Assembly: GCF_014349105.1 (NCBI RefSeq) | Contig: NZ_JACSJI010000015.1 | Coordinates: 1-64,000, forward strand | DNA from: Caulobacter sp. 17J80-11 | GTDB lineage: Bacteria; Pseudomonadota; Alphaproteobacteria; Caulobacterales; Caulobacteraceae | Reading direction: 5' to 3' | DNA length: 64,000 nt | In this document: positions 8,344 to 15,045 of the stretch, piece after piece | Position numbering within the stretch: position 1 is the stretch's first letter | How the letters are laid out: every line of letters starts with the position of its first letter | Program-made: the position numbers and the translations under genes | Notes under the pieces: generated by a model | The model's database searches: none | Told to the model about the DNA's origin: nothing | Seen by the model: only the letters and a program-made list of their open reading frames with translations

Positions 8344-8475
8344 CGAAAGATCTCCGGTTCCGCTCGAGCCAACAGTAGGGCGCGGCGGAGGTTCCGCCCG
8401 GCCTGCGCCAATTGTCGCGCTCGCTTGCGCCGGAACGGTGAAGCTGTGAGACTGGCGCGGGGGAGTGCTGTTTTC

Positions 8476-8697
8476 ATGACTATCAAGTTCAGGCTGCGGC
8501 TCGCCGAAGCCGGCATGCTGTGTGTCGCGGCCATGGGGGTGGCGGCGTTCGCGGCGTTCGGTTCGAGGCTGTCCGTAGTCGCGCCGCTGGTCAGTCTGCT
8601 CGCCGCCATGGCGGCGGGGCTGGCCCTTCTTCATCAACGCCTGCGGCAGGGGGCCGAAGCGGCCGCCGGGCTGCGCCGGATCAGTGCCGAGCTATGA
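8476..8697 (+). CDS. Small two-helix membrane protein (73 aa)
   Basis: The ATG at 8476 begins a peptide with hydrophobic segments at about residues 10-30 and 35-54 and a basic, Gln/Arg-rich C-terminal helix (HQRLRQGAEAAAGLRRIS), so both termini are probably cytoplasmic. The stop overlaps the next start as ATGA, indicating coupled translation with the following membrane protein. No family is recognised. Confidence 0.5.
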   Translation: MTIKFRLRLAEAGMLCVAAMGVAAFAAFGSRLSVVAPLVSLLAAMAAGLALLHQRLRQGAEAAAGLRRISAEL

Positions 8698-8933
8698 GCG
8701 TCGCCGTCACCATCGATTGGGCCGAACTGACCGTCCGCCGCGTCGGGCGCCGTCTGGCCGTGGGCGTCTTCGTCGCGCCTCTGCTGTTCGCCTGGGTGCT
8801 GCTGCGCCGAGGGTATTCGCCGCGCGCGCGCATGCTGGGCTTCGGCTGGCTGGCGGCGCGGATGCTGATAGAACTGGAGCTGCTGGCTCAGTTCGGCTGG
8901 ACGCTGGACCGCCTGGCCGGCCTCTTGGGCTGA
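8694..8933 (+). CDS. Small membrane protein (79 aa), coupled to the preceding gene
   Basis: This gene starts at the ATG that overlaps the stop of the previous gene. The product has one clear hydrophobic segment (VGVFVAPLLFAWVLLRRGY, about residues 23-41), a basic loop with YSPRARMLGFGWLAARM, and a helix-forming C-terminus. It ends four bases before the convergent TSUP permease gene. It probably acts together with its neighbour in the inner membrane; no family is recognised. Confidence 0.5.
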   Translation: MSVAVTIDWAELTVRRVGRRLAVGVFVAPLLFAWVLLRRGYSPRARMLGFGWLAARMLIELELLAQFGWTLDRLAGLLG

Positions 8934-8937
8934 CCGC

Positions 8938-9735
8938 TCAGCCGCCGAACAGGTGCTCGACCGCCACCCGCAGCGGGTTGGCCGGGTCCGACAGCAGCTT
9001 CGCCGCCATGGCGCAGCAGATCACCACCAGCAGCGGCCGGATCAGGCGCGCGCCGTGCTTCATGGCCAGGCGTGAGCCGATCTGCGCGCCCAGGAAGGCG
9101 CCGGCCGCCATGGTCAGACCGACGCTCCAGACCACGCCGCCGGACGCGATGAAGAAGCTCAGCGCGCCCAGGTTGCTGGCGCAGTTGGCCAGCTTGGTGT
9201 GGGCGGTGGCGCGCACCACGCCCCAGCCCAGCAGGGTGATGAAGCCGATCATGTAGAACGAGCCGGCCCCCGGCCCGAACACCCCGTCGTAGAAGCCGAT
9301 CACCGGCACGAAGGCGAGCGTGAAGGCGCCGATCCCGAGACGGGCGCGCGCGTCGGCGTCGCCCAGCTTGCGGGCGAAGGCGAAATACAGCGCGATGCCG
9401 ATCAGCACGATCGGCACGGCGAAACTGAGCGCCTCGCGCGGCACGTGGCTGACCGACGCCGCCCCGGCCAGGCCGGCGACGGCCGCCGCCAGCGCCATCG
9501 GCGCGCCGGCCCGCCAGTCGATCAGGCCGCGGCGGGCGAAGGCGCTGGTGGAGGACAGGGCGCCGGCCGCGCCCTGGACCTTGTTGGTGGCCAGCGCCGT
9601 GACCGGGTCAAACCCGGCCAGCAGCAGGGCCGGCACGGTCAGCAGGCCGCCGCCGCCGGCGATGGCGTCGATGCAGCCGGCGGCGAGGGCGACGGCGAAC
9701 AGCATCGCCAGCATTTCGATTTCCACCCCGCCCAC
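8938..9735 (-). CDS. TSUP-family (TauE/SafE) membrane permease
   Basis: This protein has about eight membrane segments in 265 residues. The family signature is seen in AGCIDAIAGGGGLLTVPALLL near the N-terminus with ALATNKVQGAAGAL, and in the second repeat GFYDGVFGPGAGSFYMIGF with HTKLANCASN. Members export or import sulfite, sulfonates and related organic anions. Of the possible starts (GTG 9741, GTG 9735, ATG 9714), GTG 9735 is preferred because an AGGAGG box lies seven bases upstream, whereas it is only one base from 9741. The substrate is not indicated by neighbours. Confidence 0.85.
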   Translation of the reverse strand: MGGVEIEMLAMLFAVALAAGCIDAIAGGGGLLTVPALLLAGFDPVTALATNKVQGAAGALSSTSAFARRGLIDWRAGAPMALAAAVAGLAGAASVSHVPREALSFAVPIVLIGIALYFAFARKLGDADARARLGIGAFTLAFVPVIGFYDGVFGPGAGSFYMIGFITLLGWGVVRATAHTKLANCASNLGALSFFIASGGVVWSVGLTMAAGAFLGAQIGSRLAMKHGARLIRPLLVVICCAMAAKLLSDPANPLRVAVEHLFGG

Positions 9736-9844
9736 GCGCACGCCTCCTGAACTCGAGGAGGCGGCCTATAGGGCGAGTCCGCCCAGGTACGAACCCGGAG
9801 CGCGGCGCGGCGGTTGTGGGCCGGGTTTTCTGGGAGGTCCGGCG

Positions 9845-10303
9845 ATGCTGCGAAGCCTCGCGCTCGTCCTTTTGGCCGGCCTGGCCGTGGGCGCCTGCAA
9901 GAAGAAGGAGCCCGACTACACGGCGGCCGAACGGCTGGCGATGCAGCAGGAGGCGGGCGGGCTCGATCCGTGGAGCGAGACGGCGTTCAGCTACGCCGAC
10001 GAGGACCAGCGCGGGAGGATCTCTCTGGACCAGTTCAAGGCCACGGCCATGCGGTTCTTCGCGCGGCGTGACCGCAACGGCGACATGATCCTGGAGCCCG
10101 ACGAGCGTTATCAGCGGCCGGGCGAGCCGCCGAAGGCGCACCCGGCGATCACGGCGGAGGAATTCAACGCGCGGCTCGAAACGCGCTTTCGCGAGGCCGA
10201 CGCGGACGGCGACGGCTACCTCACCCGCGCCGAGTGGAAGAACCTGACGTCGATCGACGAGGCGGCCGCCCGACCGGCGAAGTCGGGCAAGGCCGGCGAC
10301 TGA
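9845..10303 (+). CDS. EF-hand lipoprotein
   Basis: This 152-residue protein begins with a lipoprotein signal ending in AVGAC, followed by Lys-rich residues. The mature part holds two canonical 12-residue EF-hand loops, DRNGDMILEPDE (about residues 77-88) and DADGDGYLTRAE (about residues 119-130), plus a degenerate one near DEDQRGRISLDQ. It is probably a periplasmic, membrane-anchored calcium-binding protein (EF-hand domain, EFh/calerythrin-like). It is flanked by unrelated genes on the opposite strand and appears to be a single-gene unit. Confidence 0.75.
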   Translation: MLRSLALVLLAGLAVGACKKKEPDYTAAERLAMQQEAGGLDPWSETAFSYADEDQRGRISLDQFKATAMRFFARRDRNGDMILEPDERYQRPGEPPKAHPAITAEEFNARLETRFREADADGDGYLTRAEWKNLTSIDEAAARPAKSGKAGD

Positions 10304-10307
10304 ACGA

Positions 10308-10685
10308 TCAGGCGCCCGGCGCGCGAGCCGGCACGGTCGTTTCCGACGGCCACAGGCATAGACACAGGAACACGCCGGCGTTGGCGATCGTCAGCTCCGT
10401 GGCCATGGAGCCGCCGACGCCCGAGGCGGCGACGTGCGCGGCCAGGCCCGTGAGCTCCATCGCGATCACCACGCCCACGCCCCGCAGCGGGTCGATGCCG
10501 AGGCTGCGCAGGCGCTTGGCCAGCAGCGCGGCCAGCGGCCAGGCGGCGATCGCCAGAGCGTAGAGGCGAGATCCCGGATGAGCGGCGGAGGCCAGGGCCG
10601 CGGTTGCGGCGGCGACGATGGCGCAGCCGGCGAAGAAGGCGCGCCGGCCTAGTTCGCCCCGGAATCCGAACAGCAGCTTCAGCAT
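10308..10685 (-). CDS. DUF805-like membrane protein
   Basis: This 125-residue protein has an N-terminal FGFRGELGRRAFF motif, which resembles the GR-x-R-xx-F start of DUF805 inner-membrane proteins, followed by three or four hydrophobic segments and the motif AKRLRSLGID that matches the conserved K/R-R-L-H-D-x-G of the family. The function of DUF805 proteins is unknown. It ends just after the convergent EF-hand lipoprotein gene. Confidence 0.6.
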   Translation of the reverse strand: MLKLLFGFRGELGRRAFFAGCAIVAAATAALASAAHPGSRLYALAIAAWPLAALLAKRLRSLGIDPLRGVGVVIAMELTGLAAHVAASGVGGSMATELTIANAGVFLCLCLWPSETTVPARAPGA

Positions 10686-10816
10686 TTTGTCGTCCTCCCC
10701 GAAGGGAAGGCTGCGACCCGGATCTTAACGAAACCTTACCGCGACCGGGCGGCCGACGGCGGCCCGTTCGTCTGGTCGGCCCCCTCCGAAGACGAGTGAG
10801 CCAGTGATTCCGGTAC

Positions 10817-11134
10817 TTACGAATAGCCCAAATCGTCGCAGGGTTTTTCGAGACGTGCCGCGGTGATCGCCTCGATCAGGGCTTCGGCCACCTCGTCGAT
10901 ATCGATCCAGACGTCGAGGATGGCGAGCGGCAGGCGCAGGCGGATCTCCTCGCCGGTCCGCTCGGCGCGCACCTGGTCCACCCGGTCGAGCCGGCCGGTG
11001 TCGGCGACGCTCAGGCGGGGAAACGCCTCGAAGCCGTCCGGCCGGCAACCGCCGGCCAGGCCTGCGAGCGTGCCGTCGGTGCGCCAGGCGTGCTCGATCA
11101 TGCGCCAGGCGGCCAGGGCGTAGGTTGCGGACAT
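10817..11134 (-). CDS. Hypothetical protein (105 aa)
   Basis: This soluble protein has helices at both ends and a central acidic/aliphatic block (LRLPLAILDVWIDIDEVAEALIEAI). There is no membrane segment or signal peptide. It lies downstream of the DoxX gene on the same strand, separated by an inverted repeat at 11158-11184, so it may be read through from that cluster. No family is recognised. Confidence 0.5.
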   Translation of the reverse strand: MSATYALAAWRMIEHAWRTDGTLAGLAGGCRPDGFEAFPRLSVADTGRLDRVDQVRAERTGEEIRLRLPLAILDVWIDIDEVAEALIEAITAARLEKPCDDLGYS

Positions 11135-11157
11135 GCGGGCCTCCAGGAAGCGCGGAA

Positions 11158-11184
11158 CCCTCCCCCGCGCAGGGCGGGGGAGGG
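11158..11184. repeat. GC-rich inverted repeat (hairpin)
   Basis: CCCTCCCCCGC and its exact complement GCGGGGGAGGG are separated by five bases. The repeat lies between the stop of the DoxX gene and the start of the next leftward gene. It lacks a T-run on either strand, so it may attenuate or stabilise transcripts rather than be a classical terminator. Confidence 0.5.
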
Positions 11185-11206
11185 CGTTCGCCGGGCCTCG
11201 GGAGGG

Positions 11207-11617
11207 TCAGGCTGCGGCGAGCTTGCGGGCGCGCAGGCCGTCGAGGCTGAAGGCGCCGGGGCCGGTCACGGCCAGGTAGAGGAAGATGAAGGAGAACAGG
11301 ATGGCCGCGTCGCCGCCGTTCACCGCCGGGAAGAAGCTGCTGGGCGCGTGGAACATGAAGTAGGCGACCGCCATCTCGCCGGAGAGCACGAAGGCCACAG
11401 GCCGGGTGAACAGGCCCAGCACCAGCAGCGCGCCGCCGACCAGCTCCAGGATCGCGCCGGCCCCGAACAGGGTCAGCAGCTCGACCTGGCCCGGCTGGGC
11501 GCCGGCCGGGAAGCCGAACAGCTTCACCGTGCCGTGGGCGAGGAACAGCAGGCCGGCGATGATGCGCAGCGCGGCCAGCACGCGGGGGGACCAGACGTTG
11601 TTGAAGGGGTTGGTCAT
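11207..11617 (-). CDS. DoxX-family membrane protein
   Basis: This 136-residue protein has four membrane segments and the DoxX pattern: VLAALRIIAGLLFLAHGTVKLFGFP at the N-terminus, LELVGGALLVLGLFTRPVAFVLSGEMAVAYF in the middle and a GPGAFSLDG C-terminal loop. DoxX proteins are quinone-interacting or redox-associated inner-membrane proteins, often beside pirin-like genes, as here. It is the downstream gene of a leftward pirin-DoxX unit divergent from a LysR regulator and is probably induced with it. Confidence 0.88.
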   Translation of the reverse strand: MTNPFNNVWSPRVLAALRIIAGLLFLAHGTVKLFGFPAGAQPGQVELLTLFGAGAILELVGGALLVLGLFTRPVAFVLSGEMAVAYFMFHAPSSFFPAVNGGDAAILFSFIFLYLAVTGPGAFSLDGLRARKLAAA

Positions 11618-11731
11618 GGGAGTGGTGCTTTCAGAAAGAGGGTGAGGGACGCCCTCCGCCGGTCGCGCGACCGCGGGGGCTTACGCGTTGACAGGAAGGG
11701 GAGCGGCCGGGCCGAAGCCCGGCCGCAGGGA

Positions 11732-12430
11732 TCAGGCGGCGTCGACCAGGACGACTTCGGCGTCGTCGATCGCGGTGACCTTCAGGACCGCCTCGTCGGT
11801 GACGGCCGCGCCGTCGCGGGCGTCGATGCGCACGCCGTTGACCTCGACCGAGCCCTTGGCCGGGACCAGATAGCCCCGGCGATCAGCGCCCAGCGGGTAC
11901 TCGGCGCTCTCACCGGCCTTCAGGGTCGCGCCCACGACCCGCGCGTCGGTGCGGATCGGCAGGGCGTCGGCGTCGTCCTTGAAGCCGCTGGCCAGGACCA
12001 CGAACTTGCCGGCGCGCTCGCCCTTGGGGAAGGGCTTGGCGCCCCAGCCGGGGGCTTCGCCGCGGCTCTTGGGCTCGATCCAGATCTGGAAGATCCGGGT
12101 CGTTTCGCTCTCGAGGTTGTACTCGGAGTGGCGCACGCCCGACCCGGCCGACATCACCTGGACGTCGCCGGCCTCGGTGCGGCCCTTGTTGCCCAGGCTG
12201 TCCTGGTGGGTGATGGCCCCGTCGCGGACATAGGTGATGATCTCCATGTCCGCGTGCGGATGCGGCGGGAAGCCGGTGTTGGCGGCGATCTCGTCGTCGT
12301 TCCAGACGCGAAGCGAGCCCCAGCTCATCCGCGACGGATCGTAGTAGCTGGCGAACGAGAAGTGGTGCTTGGCCTTCAGCCAGCCGTGGTCGGCACCACC
12401 GAGGTTATTGAACGGGCGACGCTCGATCAT
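11732..12430 (-). CDS. Pirin-family bicupin protein
   Basis: This cytoplasmic protein has 232 residues. The N-terminal cupin has the metal ligands in PHPHADMEIITYV (two His) and SGVRHSEYN (His and Glu), matching the Fe-binding site of pirin/YhaK. A FQIWIEP motif and a C-terminal second cupin (ESAEYPLGADRRGYLVPAKG) follow. Pirins act as quercetinases or redox-responsive regulators. The start at 12430 is the only Met before the conserved IERRPF. The gene is divergent from a LysR regulator, and a perfect 13+13 bp inverted repeat lies between them. Confidence 0.92.
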   Translation of the reverse strand: MIERRPFNNLGGADHGWLKAKHHFSFASYYDPSRMSWGSLRVWNDDEIAANTGFPPHPHADMEIITYVRDGAITHQDSLGNKGRTEAGDVQVMSAGSGVRHSEYNLESETTRIFQIWIEPKSRGEAPGWGAKPFPKGERAGKFVVLASGFKDDADALPIRTDARVVGATLKAGESAEYPLGADRRGYLVPAKGSVEVNGVRIDARDGAAVTDEAVLKVTAIDDAEVVLVDAA

Positions 12431-12502
12431 TTTGTCTCTCCCTGCGCCGGCTCGAACCCGGCGCTTGCTTGGTGAGGAAGATAGGGCTTGTGTCGCAGGC
12501 GA

Positions 12503-12536
12503 AAATAGAAACGATCGAAACTCATCGTTTCTATTT
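12503..12536. promoter_or_regulatory. Perfect 13+13 bp operator between pirin and LysR genes
   Basis: AAATAGAAACGAT at 12503-12515 is repeated in exact inverted orientation at 12524-12536 with an 8-bp spacer. The site is centred in the 112-bp gap between the divergent pirin and lysR starts, with its right end about six bases from the lysR ATG. It is the obvious binding site for the LysR product, controlling both directions; a regulator of this kind often represses its own gene from such a position. Confidence 0.8.
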
Positions 12537-12542
12537 CTGAGC

Positions 12543-13448
12543 ATGGCCATGAGCAAACTTCCTGACGTCGAGGCTCTGGCCTTGTTCGCCAAGGTGGCCG
12601 AGGCCGGGTCGTTTTCGGCCGCGGCCGAGGACGCCGGCCTGTCCAAGGCCACCGTCTCCAAGGCGGTCGGGCGGCTGGAGGCGCGGTTGGGGACGGCCCT
12701 GTTCCACCGCACGTCGCGGCGACTTTCTTTGACTGAGACCGGGGTGGTTCTGGCCGCCCGCGCCGCGCGCATCCTGGCCGAGGGCGAGGCCGCCGAAGCC
12801 GAGGCCGCCGCGGAAGCGGTCGCGCCGCGCGGGCGGGTGAAGCTGGCCGCGCCCATGTCCTTCGGCCTGCGCCACCTGGGGCCGGCCCTGCCGGAATTCC
12901 TGCAGCGCTATCCGGACATCTCGGTCGACCTGCAGCTCAGCGACCAGACCGTGGACCTGATCGCCGGCGGTTTCGACGCGGCGCTGCGTATCGGGGCTCT
13001 GGTCGATTCCAGCCTGCGCGCGCGGCGGCTGGCCGACGTGCCGCGTCTGACGGTCGGCGCGCCGGCCTACTTCGAGAAGCACGGCCGGCCTGAGCATCCG
13101 CGCGACCTGAAGCGCCACGCCTGCCTGGACTACGCCTACATGCCGGGCGGGGCGGGGTGGCGCTACATCAACCGGGTCGACGGCCGCGAGGAGACGGTGA
13201 AGGTGTCGGGGCCGCTGGTGTCGAACAACACCGACGTGCAAGTGCCGACCCTGCTGGCCGGCCTGGGCGTGGCCATCGCGCCGGAGTTCCTGGTCGCCGA
13301 CGAGCTGGCCGACGGTCGCCTGGAGGCGGTGCTGCCGGACTGGACGCCCCCGCCGATCGCGCTGCACTTGGTGACGCCGCCGAGTTCGCCGCGCCCGTCT
13401 AAGGTGACGGCGCTGGTGGAGTTCCTGGCCAAGCGGTTCGCGGGATAG
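12543..13448 (+). CDS. LysR-family transcriptional regulator
   Basis: This protein has 301 residues. The winged-helix N-terminus is typical (LALFAKVAEAGSFSAAAEDAGLSKATVSKAVGRLEARLGTALFHRTSRRLSLTETG), followed by the two-lobed effector-binding domain (VKLAAPMSFGLRHLGPALPEFL, GLGVAIAPEFL). Its sequence is closest in style to the group that controls pirin and DoxX genes. ATG 12543 or 12549 could be the start; neither has a clear ribosome-binding site because the operator occupies that space. It probably senses a quinone or electrophile-like signal, inferred from its targets only. Confidence 0.9.
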   Translation: MAMSKLPDVEALALFAKVAEAGSFSAAAEDAGLSKATVSKAVGRLEARLGTALFHRTSRRLSLTETGVVLAARAARILAEGEAAEAEAAAEAVAPRGRVKLAAPMSFGLRHLGPALPEFLQRYPDISVDLQLSDQTVDLIAGGFDAALRIGALVDSSLRARRLADVPRLTVGAPAYFEKHGRPEHPRDLKRHACLDYAYMPGGAGWRYINRVDGREETVKVSGPLVSNNTDVQVPTLLAGLGVAIAPEFLVADELADGRLEAVLPDWTPPPIALHLVTPPSSPRPSKVTALVEFLAKRFAG

Positions 13449-13492
13449 GCTTCGTTAGAGCTCCCTCCTCGGAGGGGGAGAGCTGGGTCAGC

Positions 13493-14011
13493 TCACCCCT
13501 TCATCCGCCGCAGCACCGCCGTGCGGCTGACGTCGAGGATCTCGGCCGCCTGGGCCACGCTGATCTCGCCGGCGGCGAGCTGCGGCTCGATCTCGTCCCA
13601 GTCGTCGTCGCTGATCTCGGCTGGGCGGGCGATGGAGCCCGGTTCGGCGCGCTTGCGGCGCTCGGCGGCGGCCTCGTCCTGCAGCCGCGCCAGCATCTGC
13701 ACGAATTCGAAGAAGCGACCGCCGTCGGCGCGGGTGTCGACGCCGTCGTCGCGGCTGATCAGGTGCAGCCCGCGCCGGTGCAGGGCCAGCAGGCGAGGGG
13801 CCAGGTCGCGCAGATCGTGGCCCATGGCGCCCAGTCGCAGCACCGCGAGCGCGTCGCCCGCGGTCAACCGCTCTACGGCCGCCTCCAGGCCGGGCAGCAT
13901 CACGCTGGTGCCCGGGCGCGTGTCGGTGAAGGTCTCTTCGCAGCCGAGCGCGGACAGGGCAGGGACGTCGCCGCCGGTCAGGCCGCGGTCGTAACCAATG
14001 ATGCGCGCCAT
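13493..14011 (-). CDS. Serine-recombinase-like protein without catalytic serine, HTH tail
   Basis: This 172-residue protein aligns with the resolvase/invertase catalytic domain: ARIIGYDRGLTGGDVPAL corresponds to the usual G-Y-x-R-V-S-T start, ALGCEETFTDTRPGTSVMLPGLEAAVERLTAGDAL to the middle, LRLGAMGHDLRDL to the R-x-x-R-x-x-R-D-L block and a G-V-D-T turn. The nucleophilic serine is Leu and the two active-site arginines of the RLDRLGR block are replaced, so strand cleavage is not expected. The C-terminus keeps a Hin-type HTH (SVAQAAEILDVSRTAVLRRM). It is probably a domesticated DNA-binding protein. ATG 14011 follows GAGAGGC. It is not surrounded by other mobile-element genes. Confidence 0.75.
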   Translation of the reverse strand: MARIIGYDRGLTGGDVPALSALGCEETFTDTRPGTSVMLPGLEAAVERLTAGDALAVLRLGAMGHDLRDLAPRLLALHRRGLHLISRDDGVDTRADGGRFFEFVQMLARLQDEAAAERRKRAEPGSIARPAEISDDDWDEIEPQLAAGEISVAQAAEILDVSRTAVLRRMKG

Positions 14012-14239
14012 GCCTCTCACCCACGCGAGGAAATCGAAGCGCCTGTCCTAGCGGCTCGCCGCGAGCCTGTCGCGGCGGCGGCCAGGATCATCCCCAGCTT
14101 CGGGCCGGGCTTGCGGGAACGGTTTTCCTTGCGCCGCGCCGCCTTGGCCGAGGCATCGGGTGCGCCCGACGGGAGACGGCCGGCGCGGGCGCAGGCGTCA
14201 GCGCTGGATCGCGAAGTAATCAGGGTGTCCGCGCTCGCC

Positions 14240-14291
14240 TTCGCCCGGCGGTCCGGGCGAAAGCGGGCGGTGTGTCCCCCCGAAGGGGGAC
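14240..14291. terminator. Two hairpins downstream of the DUF6481-like gene
   Basis: One hairpin is GTCCCCC/GGGGGAC with a CGAA loop (14274-14291), and the other has nine-base arms TTCGCCCGG/CCGGGCGAA (14240-14261). Read on the minus strand they follow the stop at 14296. No T-run follows, so termination strength is uncertain. The rest of 14012-14295 shows no gene. Confidence 0.45.
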
Positions 14292-14295
14292 GGGC

Positions 14296-14583
14296 TCAGC
14301 GCGCGCGCTGGCGCATGCTGGCGAAGTTGCGGGCCAGCAGCTCGGCCGAGCTGGCGCGCGCGGCGCGGGCCTGGGCGGCGGCTTCGGCGGCCTTGGCTTC
14401 GCGTTCGGCCTTGCGGGCCTCGCGGGCGGCTTCGAGTTCGGCGGCCTCGGCGGCCTTGCGTTCCTCGTAGGTGCCGTCAGCGGTCACGGTCGGCTTGGGC
14501 TTGAACTTCTCCAGCATCGCCTTCTTGGCCGCGGCCTGGGAGCTGAGCCGATCATTGAAACCCGTACCTTTGAAACCCGCCAT
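14296..14583 (-). CDS. DUF6481-like small charged protein (95 aa)
   Basis: The protein starts MAGFKGTGFNDRLSSQAAAKK and continues with a long, highly charged Ala/Glu/Lys/Arg-rich helix (from about residue 40 to 85) before an RNFASMRQR tail. The whole shape is a conserved N-terminal motif plus one continuous, possibly coiled-coil, helix, as in the small DUF6481 proteins of Caulobacterales and Sphingomonadales. There is no membrane segment. Function is unknown; the assignment rests on the N-terminal motif recalled from that family. Confidence 0.65.
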   Translation of the reverse strand: MAGFKGTGFNDRLSSQAAAKKAMLEKFKPKPTVTADGTYEERKAAEAAELEAAREARKAEREAKAAEAAAQARAARASSAELLARNFASMRQRAR

Positions 14584-14837
14584 AGTCGTCCTTGCTCTTG
14601 GTTGCGGCCGCAGCCGCGGGGATAAGTCGCCGTCCTCGCGGTCGCGCGGCGCGTGCGCCGGGCGGTCAGTCCGCAAAGGTCGGAAGAGGTTTCGCCCCCG
14701 GGGAACCGGACAGCGAACCGGCGCGCTCTTGCCACAGAACGGGTCTGGAAGCAACGCGATCGCCGAGTCCCGCGGCGTCGCGTCACGGCGGTTTGCCGCG
14801 CTGCGGAACCTTCGCCCTGAAACTGGGTTTTTCTGCA

Positions 14838-15023
14838 ATGATCCAGACAGTTCTGATCCGCTGCCCGGAAACCGGTGCAGCTGTCTCCACCGTCCATCGG
14901 ATGCGCGAGACCGAGTTCGAGGCCCTCACGGGCGAGCGGGCCTTCCGCTGCCCTCGGTGTCGCCAGGTACACACCTGGACCAAGGACGTCGCCTGGCAGG
15001 AGAAAACGCCGGCGGTGGCGTGA
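14838..15023 (+). CDS. Small zinc-ribbon-like protein (61 aa)
   Basis: The peptide has CPET near residue 9 and a CPRCRQVH knuckle near residue 38, together able to bind one zinc, followed by a TWTKDVAWQE tail. It resembles a rubredoxin-type or nucleic-acid-binding zinc ribbon. The ATG at 14838 has no Shine-Dalgarno box. A GGAAC-N16-GGTT element (14805-14829) lies so close that the transcript could be leaderless. No specific family is recognised. Confidence 0.55.
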   Translation: MIQTVLIRCPETGAAVSTVHRMRETEFEALTGERAFRCPRCRQVHTWTKDVAWQEKTPAVA

Positions 15024-15045
15024 TCCGTTCCCGCCGATAAGTCCG

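Noticed and set aside
13493-14011. Active mobile element or integron-type recombinase
   Set aside because: The catalytic serine and arginines are missing, and no inverted terminal repeats, cargo or transposition genes are near.
13488-14024. Alternative minus-strand frame over the resolvase-like gene
   Set aside because: Its translation is almost only Arg/Gly/Pro/Ala, whereas the other frame shows resolvase and HTH motifs.
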